Notes: generated from the letters alone by a model not told the origin. A stretch of DNA of 64,000 nt from Actinophytocola sp963826035 (GCA_963826035.1 CAWGVZ010000010.1:1984001-2048000), one strand, 5' to 3'; shown: positions 25,701 through 32,806, counted from the first letter of the stretch. A program made the numbers and translations.

Positions 25701-25978
25701 CGAACCCGGCCGGCCCAGGGGTCGGCCAGGTAGACCGTCCCGTCCGGGCCGACGGTGATACCACCGGATTTGCCGATCCGGGCGTCGGTGGCGCGGTGGC
25801 CGTCGCCCGAGTAGCCCTCCTGGCCGATCCCGGCCACCGTGACCACCTGGCCGACCGGCTCGGCCGCCGCTCGCTCCGCCGCCGCGGCCGGCGCCCCGAC
25901 GCTGGCCGCGGCCACCAGTACCGCCGCAACTCCCCCAACCAACCGCGACACCGCAGTACCCCCCAGTCGTGACGCCAT
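22748..25978 (-). CDS. Large NHL-repeat surface protein with C-terminal membrane anchor
   Basis: A 1076-residue protein: signal peptide (about 1-35, AAASVGAPAAAAERAAA), then more than a dozen NHL-type repeats with the recurrent pattern 'GGPA..A.L..P..LAVG.DGvLYIADt.N.RIR.V.pdGtItTVAG', which should form two or more six-bladed beta-propellers outside the cell. A single TM helix follows near 1010-1030 (WIAVLVLAAAAAGWFGLRWW), with Arg after it and an acidic Ser/Glu/Pro tail inside. Propellers of this kind bind ligands or proteins; no enzymatic motif is visible. It is divergent from the reductase gene at 26105. Confidence 0.85.
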   Translation of the reverse strand: MASRLGGTAVSRLVGGVAAVLVAAASVGAPAAAAERAAAEPVGQVVTVAGIGQEGYSGDGHRATDARIGKSGGITVGPDGTVYLADPWAGRVRAVNSDGIIDTVPGTRALRSPETDGPEVNGWQYSPSDRPSAVTATSDGTLYIAGRYTVRRLAPDGTSTHLADIGGAFSYASDIAVDGAGNVYVGGSDQVIKIDPAGTVTPFAGGGPLDPFAADGKPATEASLSRHENTIAVDAEGAVYVVAATEAPAPPALHRVDPDGTMQLVAGGRSVGFGGDGGPAVEAQLSDRLGGLAVDQDGNVYIHDKGNHVVRVIDPEGIITSLTPIVPDDSDTSAMAIGRDGDIYIRSNARVHRLIRDAPEEEPAGAPDYPSPYDGDEPGTVHVVAGSGEDEEPADAPVPADPVQLKRIALGPDGSRYYSDLNRHRVMKVAADGTTSVFAGTGGAEYAGDGGKATEAALRVPAGLDVGPDGSVYIADSGNERVRKVDPNGVITTVAGNGVPGDSGGTFGENVTVHGDGGPATAATVTPSDVAVAEDGSLYIAEDHNMRIRRVAPDGTISTVAGNGDRWQNDADGHPAAEAGLFHLVAIELGPDGRVYVLDNGVEYVRPAVRMIDPAGIMRTIAGSSYRSEQEAGFGGDGGPADAAELNNPSDLAVGPDGVLYIADTYNARIRAVHPNGTITTVAGTGERADNGDDGAATAAALNEPQAVTVGADGVMAVIGVSGDRIREIRGGTITTVATLVEDEVADDRPALETPVNPRSIAVDQDGGLLINHQSGDLSKVDAEGRLTQPFDQPELATAGAMVVGPDGTHYVAAGGVVYRVAVDEPAVVVAGGGPFSEGEDRVETDAALATFWEVTDLAVSPGGQLYIATDQNVYRVDADGKIAEAYRGDEAVDGIAVGAEERLYVAATEANRVYSVGAEGEPTEVSLETPLDNPMDVVVDDGGNLYIGSYDGIHRVDPDGTILKVADNPWIDNSRGPITELAFDRHGNLYYFDGTVQQVKVLVQPGQLTGPFNWAAAIWIAVLVLAAAAAGWFGLRWWRRRSPADSAPGPSESAESPEDGAPEASDAEATPQGGP

Positions 25979-26063
25979 GCCGGTACCGACGGCCGGGCGC
26001 CGACGCCGGTTCCCGGAGGGGCGCGTCTGCTAGCCTTCGGACATTGCGAAAGATTCGATGTAC

Positions 26064-26081
26064 GTTCAACATGACTTGAAC
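26064..26081. promoter_or_regulatory. Short inverted repeat upstream of the reductase gene
   Basis: GTTCAA (26064-26069) and TTGAAC (26076-26081) are exact arms with a 6-base spacer, 23 bases before the reductase ATG and between divergent genes. It is a possible operator, but no cognate regulator adjoins it. Confidence 0.35.
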
Positions 26082-26104
26082 AATATCACTACGGAGGACG
26101 GACG

Positions 26105-26647
26105 ATGGGCAAGTCAGTGATCACCGTGCAGATGTCGGCGGACGCCGGCATCGGCCCGAAGACCGGTTGGTTCGCGGGCGGCGAACAGGAGTCCGCGGGC
26201 GAGGACGAACTCGCCCTGGCCGACGCCATGTTGTTGGGGCGCAAGACATATCAGGAGCTGTCCGCCGTGTGGGCGACCATTCCCGGCGAGTTCGCCGAGC
26301 GGGTGAACAGCATGCCGAAGTACGTGGTCTCCACCACCCTGACCGGGCCGCTCGACTGGAACGCGTCGCTCCTGAAGGGCGACATGGTGGACGAGGTACG
26401 CCGGCTGAAGGCGGACCACGAGGGAACCCTGCTGACCTACGGCTGCGGCAAGTTCGCCTTCGACCTGGTGAAGCACGGCCTGGCCGACGAGGTGCGTTTC
26501 TGGGTGCACCCGATCGTGTGGAACGAGCCGGACCGGCCGTTTCACGGGTTGGGCCACGTGCGGATGAAACTCAAGGACAGCAGGGTGTTCCGCTCGGGCG
26601 TCACCTTGCAGAACTACGAACCGGTTTCGGTGGACGAAGGTAGCTAA
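26105..26647 (+). CDS. RibD C-terminal / dihydrofolate-reductase-like family protein
   Basis: A 180-residue cytoplasmic protein of the RibD_C/DHFR-like superfamily (YyaP/YwjB type), predicted to bind NADPH: GKSVITVQMSADAGIG at the start, ADAMLLGRKTYQEL (the LGRKTY phosphate-binding turn), PKYVVSTTL, and TLLTYGCGKFAFDLVKHGLADEVRFWVHPIVW (split: GCGKFAFDL then LADEVRFWVHP). The substrate is unknown. GGAGG lies at 26093-26097 before ATG 26105. The TAA stop (26645-26647) is also the left target-site copy of a MITE, so the insertion left the protein unchanged. Confidence 0.85.
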   Translation: MGKSVITVQMSADAGIGPKTGWFAGGEQESAGEDELALADAMLLGRKTYQELSAVWATIPGEFAERVNSMPKYVVSTTLTGPLDWNASLLKGDMVDEVRRLKADHEGTLLTYGCGKFAFDLVKHGLADEVRFWVHPIVWNEPDRPFHGLGHVRMKLKDSRVFRSGVTLQNYEPVSVDEGS

Positions 26648-26807
26648 GAGGCCGCGCAGCTAGGGCGGTGGCGCCCGCCGCGCCGAGGCGGCCCCTGGCG
26701 GCACCGCGCCGGCATCGAAGTACGGTCCAGTACGACGACGCCCGCGCGGCACCGCCAGGAACCACCTCGATCACGACGAGCATCCACCGCCCTAGCTGCG
26801 CGGCCTC
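26648..26807. mobile_element. 160-bp MITE sharing its ends with the IS5-type element
   Basis: Perfect 24-bp terminal inverted repeats (26648-26671 and 26784-26807) begin GAGGCCGCGCAGCTAGGG, against GAGGCCGCGCAAATAGGG at the IS end. Both flanks are TAA (26645-26647 and 26808-26810). The 112-bp interior has no coding potential and contains a second imperfect inverted repeat (CCTGGCGGCACCGCGC against GCGCGGCACCGCCAGG). The element is non-autonomous and presumably mobilised by an IS5-type transposase. It lies between the reductase stop and the cyclase gene. Confidence 0.85.
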
Positions 26808-26844
26808 TAAGGTGGTGACCTCGATCCAGAGTGAGGTGACCACG

Positions 26845-27618
26845 ATGCCGCTGCTGCAGGAGCTGCTCGACGCGATCGCCACGAGCCGGGTGGAGATCGT
26901 CGATCTGACCGCGCCGCTGTCCGAGCAGACCCCCGTTCTGCGGCTGCCGGAGCCGTTCGCCAACACGATCTCCTTTCAGCTCGAGCAGATCAGCCGCTAC
27001 GACGAGGCCGGTCCGGGCTGGTACTGGAACAACATCCACACCGGCGAGCACACCGGCACCCACGTCGACGCGCCGAAGCACTGGGCGTCCGGCCGGGACG
27101 GCGCCGACGTCTCGCAGCTGGCGTTGCGCACGTTGGTGGCACCCGCGGCGGTGGTGGACATGTCCGCCCGGACCGCGGCGGACCCGGACTTCCTGCTGCG
27201 GATCGACGACGTGCGGCAGTGGGAGACCGACCACGGCCCGCTCCCGGACGGCGGCTGGCTGCTGCTGCGTACCGGATGGGACGAACGGTCGACCGACTCG
27301 GAGCGGTTCCTCAACGCCGACGAGACCGGGCCGCATTCGCCGGGCGTGGAGGCGGAGTGCGCCCGGTGGCTCGCGGAGGAGACCGGACTGGTCGGGCTCG
27401 GCGTGGAGACGGTCGGCACCGACGCCGGCACCGCGCACAGCTTCACCCCGGCGTTTCCTTGCCACCACTACCTTCTCGGTGCCGGGAAGCTGGGGTTGAC
27501 CCAGTTGCAGAACCTGGCCATGCTGCCGCCGACCGGTGCCGTGCTGGTCGTGTCGCCGCTGCCGATCGTCGGCGGGTCGGGCAGTCCGGCGCGGGTGTAC
27601 GCCCTGGTGGAGCGGTGA
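26845..27618 (+). CDS. Cyclase / kynurenine-formamidase-like metal-dependent hydrolase
   Basis: A 257-residue member of the cyclase family (kynurenine formamidase, isatin hydrolase and related amide/lactone hydrolases). The metal-binding signature is HTGEHTGTHVDAPKHW, with supporting VDLTAPLSEQTP at the N-terminus and PPTGAVLVVSPLPIVGG near the end. The ATG at 26845 is chosen because GTGAGGTG precedes it and the upstream frame runs through the MITE. It overlaps the next gene by 4 bases (GTGA), so it acts with a TPP enzyme, perhaps in degrading an aromatic or oxo-acid compound. The substrate is not deducible. Confidence 0.82.
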   Translation: MPLLQELLDAIATSRVEIVDLTAPLSEQTPVLRLPEPFANTISFQLEQISRYDEAGPGWYWNNIHTGEHTGTHVDAPKHWASGRDGADVSQLALRTLVAPAAVVDMSARTAADPDFLLRIDDVRQWETDHGPLPDGGWLLLRTGWDERSTDSERFLNADETGPHSPGVEAECARWLAEETGLVGLGVETVGTDAGTAHSFTPAFPCHHYLLGAGKLGLTQLQNLAMLPPTGAVLVVSPLPIVGGSGSPARVYALVER

Positions 27619-29258
27619 GCACAGCCGAGCTCGTCGGCCGCACACTCGCCGAGCTCGGTGCGGCACATGCTTTCGGCGTGGTCGGCAGTGGCAACTTCGT
27701 GGTGACGAACGCGTTGCGCGCGCACGGGGTGCCGTTCGTCGCCGCCCGCCACGAAGGCGGCGCGGCCACCATGGCCGACGCCTTTGCCAGGATGAGCGAC
27801 CGGCTCGCCGTGGTCACCACGCATCAGGGTTGCGGCCTGACCAACGCGTTGACCGGCATCACCGAGGCCGCGAAGAGCCGGACGCCGCTGATCGTCCTGG
27901 CCGCGGACACTCCGAGCACGGCGGTCGGCTCCAACTTCCGGATCGACCAGGACGCGGCCATCACGGCCGTCGGTGCGGTGTCGGAGCGGGTGCACTCCGC
28001 CGGGACCGCGGTGGCCGACACCCTGCGCGCCTACCGGACGGCCGTGCACGAGCGACGGACGGTGGTGCTCAACCTGCCGCTCGACGTCCAGGCCACGCCG
28101 GCCGAAGGTCAGCCGCCACCCGCGCCGCCGGCGCCGTTGCCGGTGCGCCCCCATTCCCAGGCGACCCGCGACCTGGCCGAGGCGATCCGCACGGCCCGGC
28201 GTCCGCTTTTCCTTGCCGGGCGCGGGGCTCGCGGTGCGGCGGCGGAGTTGCGCGCGCTCGCCGACGCCACCGGCGCGCTGCTCGCCACCTCCGCTGTCGC
28301 GAACGGACTGTTCGAGGGCGAGCCGTGGTCGCTCGGCATCTCGGGTGGCTTCGCCTCGCCGCTGGCCGTGGAGCTGATCTCGGCCGCCGACCTGATCGTC
28401 GGCTGGGGATGTGCGCTCAACAACTGGACCACCCGGCACGGGCGGCTGATCGGGCCGGCGACGACGGTGGTCCAGGTCGACCTGGATCCCGCCGCACTCG
28501 GCGCGCACCGGCCCATCGACCTGGGGGTGCTCGGCGATGTCGGGCAGACCGCACGGGAGGTGCTCGCCGAACTGGGCGGCGCTGAACTGGACGGCACCCG
28601 GCGGGAGGGCTTCCGCACGGCCGAGCTGCGCGAGCGCATCGCCGGTTCGGTCCGCCTGCGGGACGTGCCGTACACCGACGAGTCCACAGTGGATCATATC
28701 GACCCGCGCACGCTGAGCATCCGCCTCGACGACCTGCTGCCGGCCGAACGGATGGTGGCCGTCGACTCGGGCAACTTCATGGGATACCCGAGCGCGTACC
28801 TCGCGGTTCCCGACCACTACGGGTTCTGTTTCACGCAGGCGTTCCAGTCGATCGGGCTCGGCCTGGCCACCGCCATCGGCGCCGCGCTGGCCCGGCCGGA
28901 TCGGCTGCCCGTCGCGGCGCTCGGTGACGGTGGCTGCCTCATGAGCATCGCCGAGCTGGATACCGTGGTGCGGCTGGGGTTGCCCATGGTGATCGTGGTC
29001 TACGACGACGACGGGTACGGCGCCGAGGTGCACCATTTCGGCGGCGACGGCGTGGATCTGGGCGCCGTGCGGTTCCCGAGCACCGACATCGCCGCGATCG
29101 GCGCCGGATTCGGCTGCGCGGCGATCACCGTTCGCACGGTCGCCGACCTCGACGGTGTGACCGCCTGGCTCGACGGCTCCCGCGACCGGCCGCTCCTGAT
29201 CGACGCGAAGATCACCAGCGACGGCGGCTCCTGGTGGCTGGCCGAGGCATTCCGCTGA
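27615..29258 (+). CDS. Thiamine-pyrophosphate enzyme (acetolactate synthase/decarboxylase-like)
   Basis: A 547-residue three-domain TPP enzyme. The PYR domain holds the activating Glu47 in VAARHEGGAATMADAFARM; a central Rossmann-like domain contains RPLFLAGRGARGAAAEL; the PP domain carries the TPP/Mg motif ALGDGGCLMSIAELDTVVRL, ending in VIVVYDDDGYG, where the usual NN is replaced by DD. No FAD-binding signature is convincing, so a decarboxylase or lyase is as likely as a synthase. GTG 27615 overlaps the cyclase stop, giving translational coupling. The pair probably performs sequential ring opening and decarboxylation (inference). Confidence 0.85.
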   Translation: MSTAELVGRTLAELGAAHAFGVVGSGNFVVTNALRAHGVPFVAARHEGGAATMADAFARMSDRLAVVTTHQGCGLTNALTGITEAAKSRTPLIVLAADTPSTAVGSNFRIDQDAAITAVGAVSERVHSAGTAVADTLRAYRTAVHERRTVVLNLPLDVQATPAEGQPPPAPPAPLPVRPHSQATRDLAEAIRTARRPLFLAGRGARGAAAELRALADATGALLATSAVANGLFEGEPWSLGISGGFASPLAVELISAADLIVGWGCALNNWTTRHGRLIGPATTVVQVDLDPAALGAHRPIDLGVLGDVGQTAREVLAELGGAELDGTRREGFRTAELRERIAGSVRLRDVPYTDESTVDHIDPRTLSIRLDDLLPAERMVAVDSGNFMGYPSAYLAVPDHYGFCFTQAFQSIGLGLATAIGAALARPDRLPVAALGDGGCLMSIAELDTVVRLGLPMVIVVYDDDGYGAEVHHFGGDGVDLGAVRFPSTDIAAIGAGFGCAAITVRTVADLDGVTAWLDGSRDRPLLIDAKITSDGGSWWLAEAFR

Positions 29259-29270
29259 CGCGCCCCTCGA

Positions 29271-29329
29271 TGCACCGAACGCGTCGTTCGGTGCGCTGAG
29301 TGCACCGAAAGCGCCCGTCGTTCGGTGCA
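29271..29329. repeat. Two stem-loop repeats between convergent genes
   Basis: Unit 1 (29271-29295): TGCACCGAA-CGCGTCG-TTCGGTGCG. Unit 2 (29301-29329): TGCACCGAA-AGCGCCCGTCG-TTCGGTGCA, the same stem with an enlarged loop. They lie between the converging TPP-enzyme gene (ends 29258) and ICL/PEPM gene (ends 29339), where they could terminate both transcripts. Confidence 0.85.
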
Positions 29330-29338
29330 CTGCGCGCC

Positions 29339-30106
29339 TCACCGGAGGTCGGCGCCCGCCGGCAGGTCGGTCCACGCGCCGTCGGTGAGGACGCGCCGCG
29401 CCCAGGCGCCCAGTTCGCCGTACGCCGACTGCGCGAGCTGGGCACCAAGGGAGATCCGGCGCACCCCGGCCTTCACCAGGTCCGGCATCGACGCCGAGCC
29501 CGCGCCGACCATGACGTTCACCGGCGCCTTGACCGCCGCCACCACGGCGCCGATGTCCGCCGGGTCGGCCGCACCGGGGATGAAGATCCCGTGCGCACCC
29601 GCCTCGAGGTACAGCTCCGCCCGCCGGATCGTCTCCTCGACCCCGGCCCCCGCGAAGAAGGTGTCGATACGAGCGTTGACGAACAGGGGAACCGTCGTCG
29701 CCCGCACGGCCTCCTCGAGCACCCTGGCGTGGTCCTCCGCCGGGACGAGGCTGCCGTGGCGCGAGTCCTCGATGTTCACGCCGACCGCGCCGGCGGCCAT
29801 GACGGCCGCCATGGTGGCCGCGATGCCGCCCGGCTCGTCGGTGTAGCCCCATTCGATGTCGGCGGTCACCGGCACCGAGACCGCGCCGACCACGCGGGCG
29901 ATCACGTCGACCGCCACGTCGCGGGTGAGCCCACCCGCGTCGGCCACCCCACGGCTCCACGCGACCCCGGCGCTCGTGGTGGCTACGGCTGCCGCGCCCG
30001 CCTTCTCGATCACGCGGGCACTCGCGGCGTCCCACGCGTTCGGCAGGATCAACAGCTCGTCGTGCAGCCGGTGGAACTCCTCCGCCTGCGCGTGCTGTGT
30101 AGTCAT
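29339..30106 (-). CDS. Isocitrate lyase / PEP-mutase superfamily protein
   Basis: A 255-residue TIM-barrel protein of the ICL/PEPM superfamily, which makes or breaks C-C or P-C bonds next to a carboxylate through an enolate. Visible motifs: LILPNAWDAASARVIEKAG, the Mg-ligand strand VTADIEWGY, VGVNIEDSRHG and ARIDTFF. The PEP-mutase signature EDKxxxxxNS is absent (EDSRHGSLV instead) and there is no isocitrate-lyase KKCGH loop, so it is probably an oxaloacetate- or methylisocitrate-like lyase or hydrolase of unknown substrate. ATG 30106 is used; it is divergent from the ArsR gene. Confidence 0.8.
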   Translation of the reverse strand: MTTQHAQAEEFHRLHDELLILPNAWDAASARVIEKAGAAAVATTSAGVAWSRGVADAGGLTRDVAVDVIARVVGAVSVPVTADIEWGYTDEPGGIAATMAAVMAAGAVGVNIEDSRHGSLVPAEDHARVLEEAVRATTVPLFVNARIDTFFAGAGVEETIRRAELYLEAGAHGIFIPGAADPADIGAVVAAVKAPVNVMVGAGSASMPDLVKAGVRRISLGAQLAQSAYGELGAWARRVLTDGAWTDLPAGADLR

Positions 30107-30169
30107 TCGATCTCGTCCTCTCAGTCGGGTCAGCACACCTTCGGCCGGATACCGCCACAGGTACATTGG

Positions 30170-30185
30170 TTCGGAAATATCCGAA
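30170..30185. promoter_or_regulatory. ArsR operator and promoter (autoregulatory)
   Basis: TTCGGA-AATA-TCCGAA is a perfect palindrome directly upstream of the ArsR gene's GGGGAG ribosome site (30190-30195). A TACATT -10-like hexamer at 30162-30167, with TTCGGC at 30140-30145, places the transcription start inside the palindrome. It lies between the divergent ICL/PEPM and ArsR genes and could control both. Confidence 0.65.
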
Positions 30186-30198
30186 GTCTGGGGAGTCG

Positions 30199-31158
30199 AT
30201 GCGCACGATCGAGTTCGGCGTCGGCGACGCCACGAACGTTCGGTTCGGCGCGTCGGCCATGTGGGAGGTGGTCACCAGCCTGCGCGTGCTCCGCGAACCC
30301 GCCCGTCACCCGGTTCATCTCCCCTGGGTCCGCCGGGTGCCGCCGCTCGACCTCCCGTTGCTGGCGGACCTCGTGGGTTCGGGCGTCCACCGCCACTACA
30401 TGCCCGATCTGCTCACGCCGACGCCGACGTCGCTGTCCACCTCCATCGAGGACGACCTCGACCGGCTGCTCCGGACACCGCCCGCGGAGGTGCGGACACA
30501 GCTGGAGCATCTGCGTGACCGGTGGACCCCACGCATCCAGGCGTTGTACGACGACCCGGCCCGCCTGTCCGAAGTGGCCGACCAGATCGCCGGCTACTGG
30601 GAGTCGTGCCTCGCGCCGTACTGGGCCCGCATCACGGCCGTGACCGAGGCCGAGGTCTTCGACCGCGGCCGACAACTGGCGGGCGAGGGCACGGCCGCCG
30701 TGCTCAACGACCTCCATGAGCGGGTGCGGTGGGACGGCGCCGAACTGACGGTGTCCGGCACCCGCTGCTTCGGCGCGCAGGCTCTGGACGGCGGCGGCCT
30801 GTGCCTGGTCCCGAGCGTGTTCGTCTGGCCGTCGGTCCTGGTGGTGGCCGACGACGAGACGGCCCAGCTCGCGTACCCGGCCCGCGGGGTGGCCACCGTG
30901 TGGGAGGGCGGCTTCCCGGCGGCGCCCGCACTCGAGGGCGTCCTCGGCCGCTCGAAGGCCCGGCTGATCGCCGCGCTGCACAGTCCACTGTCGACCACCG
31001 CCGTCGCCCGCGAGCTGGACCTGTCGGTCAGCTCGGTGTCCGAGCACCTGACCGCGCTGCGCGCCGCCGGCCTGGTGACCACCCGCCGGGCCGGCCGATC
31101 GACCCTCAACACGAGAACCCCTCTCGGCGAAGCACTTCTGACGGGCGGCGGCCTCTAG
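30199..31158 (+). CDS. ArsR-family regulator with long DUF5937-type N-terminal region
   Basis: A 319-residue protein. The N-terminal two-thirds (about 1-230) is the actinomycete extension with FGASAMWEVVTSLRVLREPARHP and PSVFVWPSVLVV, and the C-terminal winged helix is SKARLIAALHSPLSTTAVARE, LSVSSVSEHLTALRAAGLV. No metal-binding CxC motif is seen, so it is not a metal sensor. ATG 30199 is selected for GGGGAG upstream. The next gene (F420/flavin oxidoreductase) begins 9 bases after its stop, so it probably regulates itself, the oxidoreductase/deaminase genes and perhaps the divergent gene. Confidence 0.82.
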   Translation: MRTIEFGVGDATNVRFGASAMWEVVTSLRVLREPARHPVHLPWVRRVPPLDLPLLADLVGSGVHRHYMPDLLTPTPTSLSTSIEDDLDRLLRTPPAEVRTQLEHLRDRWTPRIQALYDDPARLSEVADQIAGYWESCLAPYWARITAVTEAEVFDRGRQLAGEGTAAVLNDLHERVRWDGAELTVSGTRCFGAQALDGGGLCLVPSVFVWPSVLVVADDETAQLAYPARGVATVWEGGFPAAPALEGVLGRSKARLIAALHSPLSTTAVARELDLSVSSVSEHLTALRAAGLVTTRRAGRSTLNTRTPLGEALLTGGGL

Positions 31159-31167
31159 TCTGCTCAC

Positions 31168-31995
31168 ATGTTGATCGGCGTGAACGTTCCGAACTTCGGG
31201 CCCGGCACCGACCCGGGAATGCTGCGTGACTGGGCGCGGACGGTGGAGGGCCTGGGTTTCGACCTGCTCATGATGTCCGACCACGTGGCCGTGACGCCCG
31301 ACGTGGCCGAGCAGTACCCGGCGCCGTTCTACGAGCCGTTCACCACGTTGTCGTGGCTCGCCGGGATCACCGAGCGGATCACGCTCGGCACGACCGTGCT
31401 GATCGCGCCGTACCGGCACCCGCTGTTGGTCGCGCGGATGGCGGCGAACCTGAGCGACCTGAGCGGCGGCCGGCTCGTGCTCGGCGTGGGGGTCGGCTGG
31501 GCCCGCCAGGAGTTCGCGGCGCTCGGGGTTCCGTTCCACCGCAGGGGAAAACTGACCGACGAGCTGATCACCGTGGCACGCGAGGCCTGGCGCGACGCGG
31601 GCTACCGCGCGGGGCACATCCCGATCTGGGTTGGCGGGCAGAGCGACGGCGCGATGCGGCGCGCGGTCCGGCTCGGCGACGCCTGGCATCCGCTGCGGCA
31701 GACGCCCGAGGGATGGCGAGAATCCTTGACCCGACTGGGAAACGTGGCCGCCGACGAAGGACGACCGCTGCCCGCGTTGACCCCGCGTATCCTGCTGCGA
31801 CTGACCGACGGGCCGCTCACCGACCGCCGGCTCGGCGAGGGCACGGTCGAGCAGGTGGTCGGCGACCTGGAGCGGCTGCGCGCGGACGGAGCACAGGCGG
31901 TGGTGCTCGACCCGTTCGTCGGCGATCCAGAGGAGACGCGGCACCCGGGGACCGCCTGGGACGCACTGGCCGCCGTACGGAAGGAGTTCCGGTGA
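31168..31995 (+). CDS. LLM-class F420/flavin-dependent oxidoreductase
   Basis: A 275-residue luciferase-like TIM barrel. Characteristic segments: IGVNVPNFGPGTDPGMLRDW, DLLMMSDHVAVTPD, ITERITLGTTVLIAPYRHPLLVARMAANLS (split: LGTTVLIAPYRHP and LVARMAANLSDLSGGRLVLGVG), GWARQEF and IPIWVGGQS. Such enzymes oxidise alcohols or reduce double bonds with F420 or FMN. It is coupled to the deaminase by a GTGA overlap and follows the ArsR gene by 9 bases. The substrate is unknown. Confidence 0.88.
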   Translation: MLIGVNVPNFGPGTDPGMLRDWARTVEGLGFDLLMMSDHVAVTPDVAEQYPAPFYEPFTTLSWLAGITERITLGTTVLIAPYRHPLLVARMAANLSDLSGGRLVLGVGVGWARQEFAALGVPFHRRGKLTDELITVAREAWRDAGYRAGHIPIWVGGQSDGAMRRAVRLGDAWHPLRQTPEGWRESLTRLGNVAADEGRPLPALTPRILLRLTDGPLTDRRLGEGTVEQVVGDLERLRADGAQAVVLDPFVGDPEETRHPGTAWDALAAVRKEFR

Positions 31996-32408
31996 ACGAA
32001 CAACACCTGCGACGCGCGATCGCGCTGGCGGCCGAGGCGCGGGCGGGCGGCAACCCGCCGTTCGGCTCGCTGTTGGCCGGGCCGGACGGGACGGTGCTGG
32101 CCGAGGAGCGCAACTCCAGCCTCACCGACCGCGACATCACGGCGCACCCGGAGCTGAAGCTGGCCCGCTGGGCGGCCCGGTCGCTCGACCCGGAAACGGC
32201 CAACGGGACCACCATGTACACGAGCTGCGAACCGTGCGGAATGTGCGCGGGAGCGTTGGCACGGTCGGGAATCGGCCGGGTGGTGTTCGCGCTGTCGAGC
32301 GAGCAGCTCAACGGGTTGAAGACCGCCGGCGGGTTCCCCGAGGTACCCACGGACGGCCCACACCTGTACGACGAGGCGAGAATCCCGATCGACGGCTACT
32401 ACCCCTGA
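31992..32408 (+). CDS. Nucleoside/guanine-deaminase-like zinc enzyme
   Basis: A 138-residue member of the cytidine/deoxycytidylate deaminase superfamily, most like tRNA-adenosine or guanine deaminases. Zinc site: His and the proton-shuttle Glu in ITAHPELKLARWA, and two Cys in SCEPCGMCAGAL. PPFGSLLAGPDGTVLAEERN forms the substrate-binding strand. GTG 31992 overlaps the oxidoreductase stop. The usual HAE is HPE here, as in several guanine-deaminase-like proteins. It should deaminate a nucleobase; the exact base is unknown. Confidence 0.85.
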   Translation: MNEQHLRRAIALAAEARAGGNPPFGSLLAGPDGTVLAEERNSSLTDRDITAHPELKLARWAARSLDPETANGTTMYTSCEPCGMCAGALARSGIGRVVFALSSEQLNGLKTAGGFPEVPTDGPHLYDEARIPIDGYYP

Positions 32409-32441
32409 CGAAGCTAGCCCACCTATCCGGCCGCCGGCCCG

Positions 32442-32587
32442 CATGATGACCACTCCGGTCCCGCACGATGACCACTCCGGTCGCGCATGATGACCACTCC
32501 GGCACGCCGAACCCGCCCGCGCCGCCATGCACCGGTCATCATCGACGACCGGAATGGTCATCATGGGCGACCGGAATGGTCATCATG
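32442..32587. repeat. Five-copy TGATGACC(A)YTCCGGTC repeat in opposing orientations
   Basis: Three forward copies of CATGATGACCACTCCGGTC (32442-32460, 32464-32482 with one change, 32486-32504) are followed by two reverse-complement copies, GACCGGAATGGTCATCATG (32547-32565 and 32569-32587), plus a partial CCGGTCATCAT at 32532. The halves can fold into a large cruciform or RNA hairpin. It fills the gap after the deaminase gene, facing the convergent gene at 32807, so termination is one plausible role. Confidence 0.8.
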
Positions 32588-32665
32588 GGCGAACGAGACC
32601 GTGGCCGGCGAGGAGAGCAGGTGCGCTATTCAATACTGACGGGGTTTCCCCCGCTCAGTGCCCGT

Positions 32666-32789
32666 GAGAAGGAAGCGCACCCATGGCCTCGCCGGCCACG
32701 GTTCCGAGGAAAGCGCGGACGCTGGTGTACCAGATCCCCGCCATGGGCGAGGGTCCCGATTCGAACGGGTGAGGAGGAAGCGTCCGCAT
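32666..32789. repeat. Copies of the tRNA-insert 19-mer with a T-arm-like remnant and two mini-ORFs
   Basis: GAGAAGGAAGCGCACCCAT at 32666-32684 is identical to 35032-35050 inside the tRNA-Lys-like gene, and a 15/19 copy lies at 32771-32789. Just before the second copy is CCCG-ATTCGAA-CGGG (32756-32770), a T-arm with the exact tRNA T-loop, so the order T-arm then 19-mer matches the tRNA gene. On the plus strand each copy is also a ribosome site before ATGGCCTCG, opening frames of 29 codons (32683-32772) and 13 codons (32788-32829). I cannot say whether these are translated. The segment lies just past the 3' end of the TerD-like gene. Confidence 0.6.
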
Positions 32790-32806
32790 GGCCTCGATTG
32801 TCGCCA

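Noticed and set aside
27615..30106. TPP enzyme plus PEP-mutase-family gene as a phosphonate biosynthesis pair
   Set aside because: The EDKxxxxxNS PEP-mutase motif is absent, the TPP enzyme has acetolactate-synthase rather than phosphonopyruvate-decarboxylase size, and the genes converge.
32442..32587. Regularly spaced repeats that could suggest a CRISPR array
   Set aside because: Repeats are in opposing orientations with 3-4 base gaps, no spacers of CRISPR length and no cas genes.
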